Part shown: piece after piece, positions 12,091-12,258 of the stretch
Layout of the letters: each line of letters starts with the position of its first letter
Position numbering within the stretch: the stretch's first letter is position 1
Assembly: GCA_028292565.1 (NCBI GenBank)
Contig: JAQGMD010000042.1
Coordinates: 1 to 12,258 of the forward strand
DNA: 12,258 nt
Direction of reading: 5' to 3'
From: Burkholderia sp.
GTDB taxonomy: Bacteria; Pseudomonadota; Gammaproteobacteria; Burkholderiales; Burkholderiaceae
Translations under genes and position numbers: made by a program
Notes under the pieces: model-generated
What the model was told of the DNA's origin: nothing
Seen by the model: only the letters and a program-made list of their open reading frames with translations
Databases searched by the model: none

Positions 12091-12258
12091 TCAGATCAGC
12101 GTTTTACCCAGCACTTCCAGTTGCGCCTTATATTGCGCCTCATCCAGCTGCTTGCGAGCGACTCCACTTGCATAGGCGGCAGCGGCAATCTTGGGCGTGA
12201 TCCCGGTCAGAAGGCGCGGATCCAGCAACGTCGGCACTATGTAAGCCTTGCCGAATTG
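12091..12258 (-). CDS. Probable malic enzyme (malate dehydrogenase, oxaloacetate-decarboxylating), C-terminal fragment
   Basis: Fifty-five C-terminal residues are present; the gene continues beyond the right edge. QFGKAYIVPTLLDPRLLTGI followed by TPKIAAAAYASGVARKQLDE resembles the C-terminus of bacterial malic enzymes, where F...YI.P...DPRL....... AVA.AA..SGVA precedes a short basic tail. Malic enzymes convert malate to pyruvate, CO2 and NAD(P)H in the cytosol. The catalytic and cofactor-binding regions are not in the window, so NAD versus NADP use cannot be judged. The tail YKAQLEVLGKTLI indicates there is no fused phosphotransacetylase-like domain, meaning the short form. The identification rests on one motif region only. 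Confidence 0.68.
   Translation of the reverse strand, partial: QFGKAYIVPTLLDPRLLTGITPKIAAAAYASGVARKQLDEAQYKAQLEVLGKTLI

Noticed and set aside
11886..12200. Plus-strand frame (104 codons) across the second REP-like element
   Set aside because: It spans hairpins and the antisense of the malic enzyme end; composition is not protein-like.

Overview
The window looks like a chromosomal segment of a high-GC betaproteobacterium, probably Burkholderiales and possibly Oxalobacteraceae. This is inferred from overall coding style, the DUF6502/DUF5666 pair, the FUSC-DUF1656-HlyD-NodT efflux operon, and the C-terminus of a MalG-type sugar permease. No rRNA, tRNA, CRISPR array, transposase or phage gene was seen.

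Layout, left to right. (1) 1-116: the last 37 residues of a carbohydrate ABC transporter permease (+), followed by a weak terminator. (2) 202-870: a small unrecognised lipoprotein (+) with a strong terminator, then a short repeat-rich hairpin. (3) 1056-3198: a translationally coupled minus-strand pair, a DUF6502 protein with a helix-turn-helix-like segment followed by a lipoprotein made of five tandem DUF5666-like units. (4) 3390-4883: a 497-residue lipoprotein (-) whose C-terminus resembles the TbpB-like beta-barrel of surface-exposed lipoproteins. (5) 4884-5184: an intergenic region between divergent genes, carrying three inverted repeats. (6) 5185-6627: a stand-alone polytopic membrane protein of the O-antigen ligase/Wzy type (+). 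(7) 6628-6855: a gap between convergent genes with a REP-like inverted repeat. (8) 6856-11432: a complete four-gene minus-strand efflux operon (FUSC permease, DUF1656 small membrane protein, HlyD-type adaptor, NodT-type outer-membrane channel), with genes overlapping or one base apart. (9) 11433-12090: an intergenic region with two sets of operator-like direct repeats, a decayed frameshifted gene fragment, several hairpins and a second copy of the REP-like element in the opposite orientation. (10) 12091-12258: the C-terminal 55 residues of a probable malic enzyme (-), running off the window.

The dominant theme is the cell envelope. There are three lipoproteins with a Cys-Gly-Gly lipobox start, a polysaccharide polymerase/ligase-like protein and a full tripartite efflux system for aromatic acids or similar compounds. 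The efflux operon is a known architecture. The less described parts are the DUF6502/DUF5666 pair, the TbpB-like lipoprotein with no recognisable export partner beside it, the matching REP-like elements bracketing the efflux operon, and the frameshifted relic upstream of that operon. I found no clear evidence of a wholly new multi-gene system; the DUF6502/DUF5666 pair is the best candidate for uncharacterised biology.
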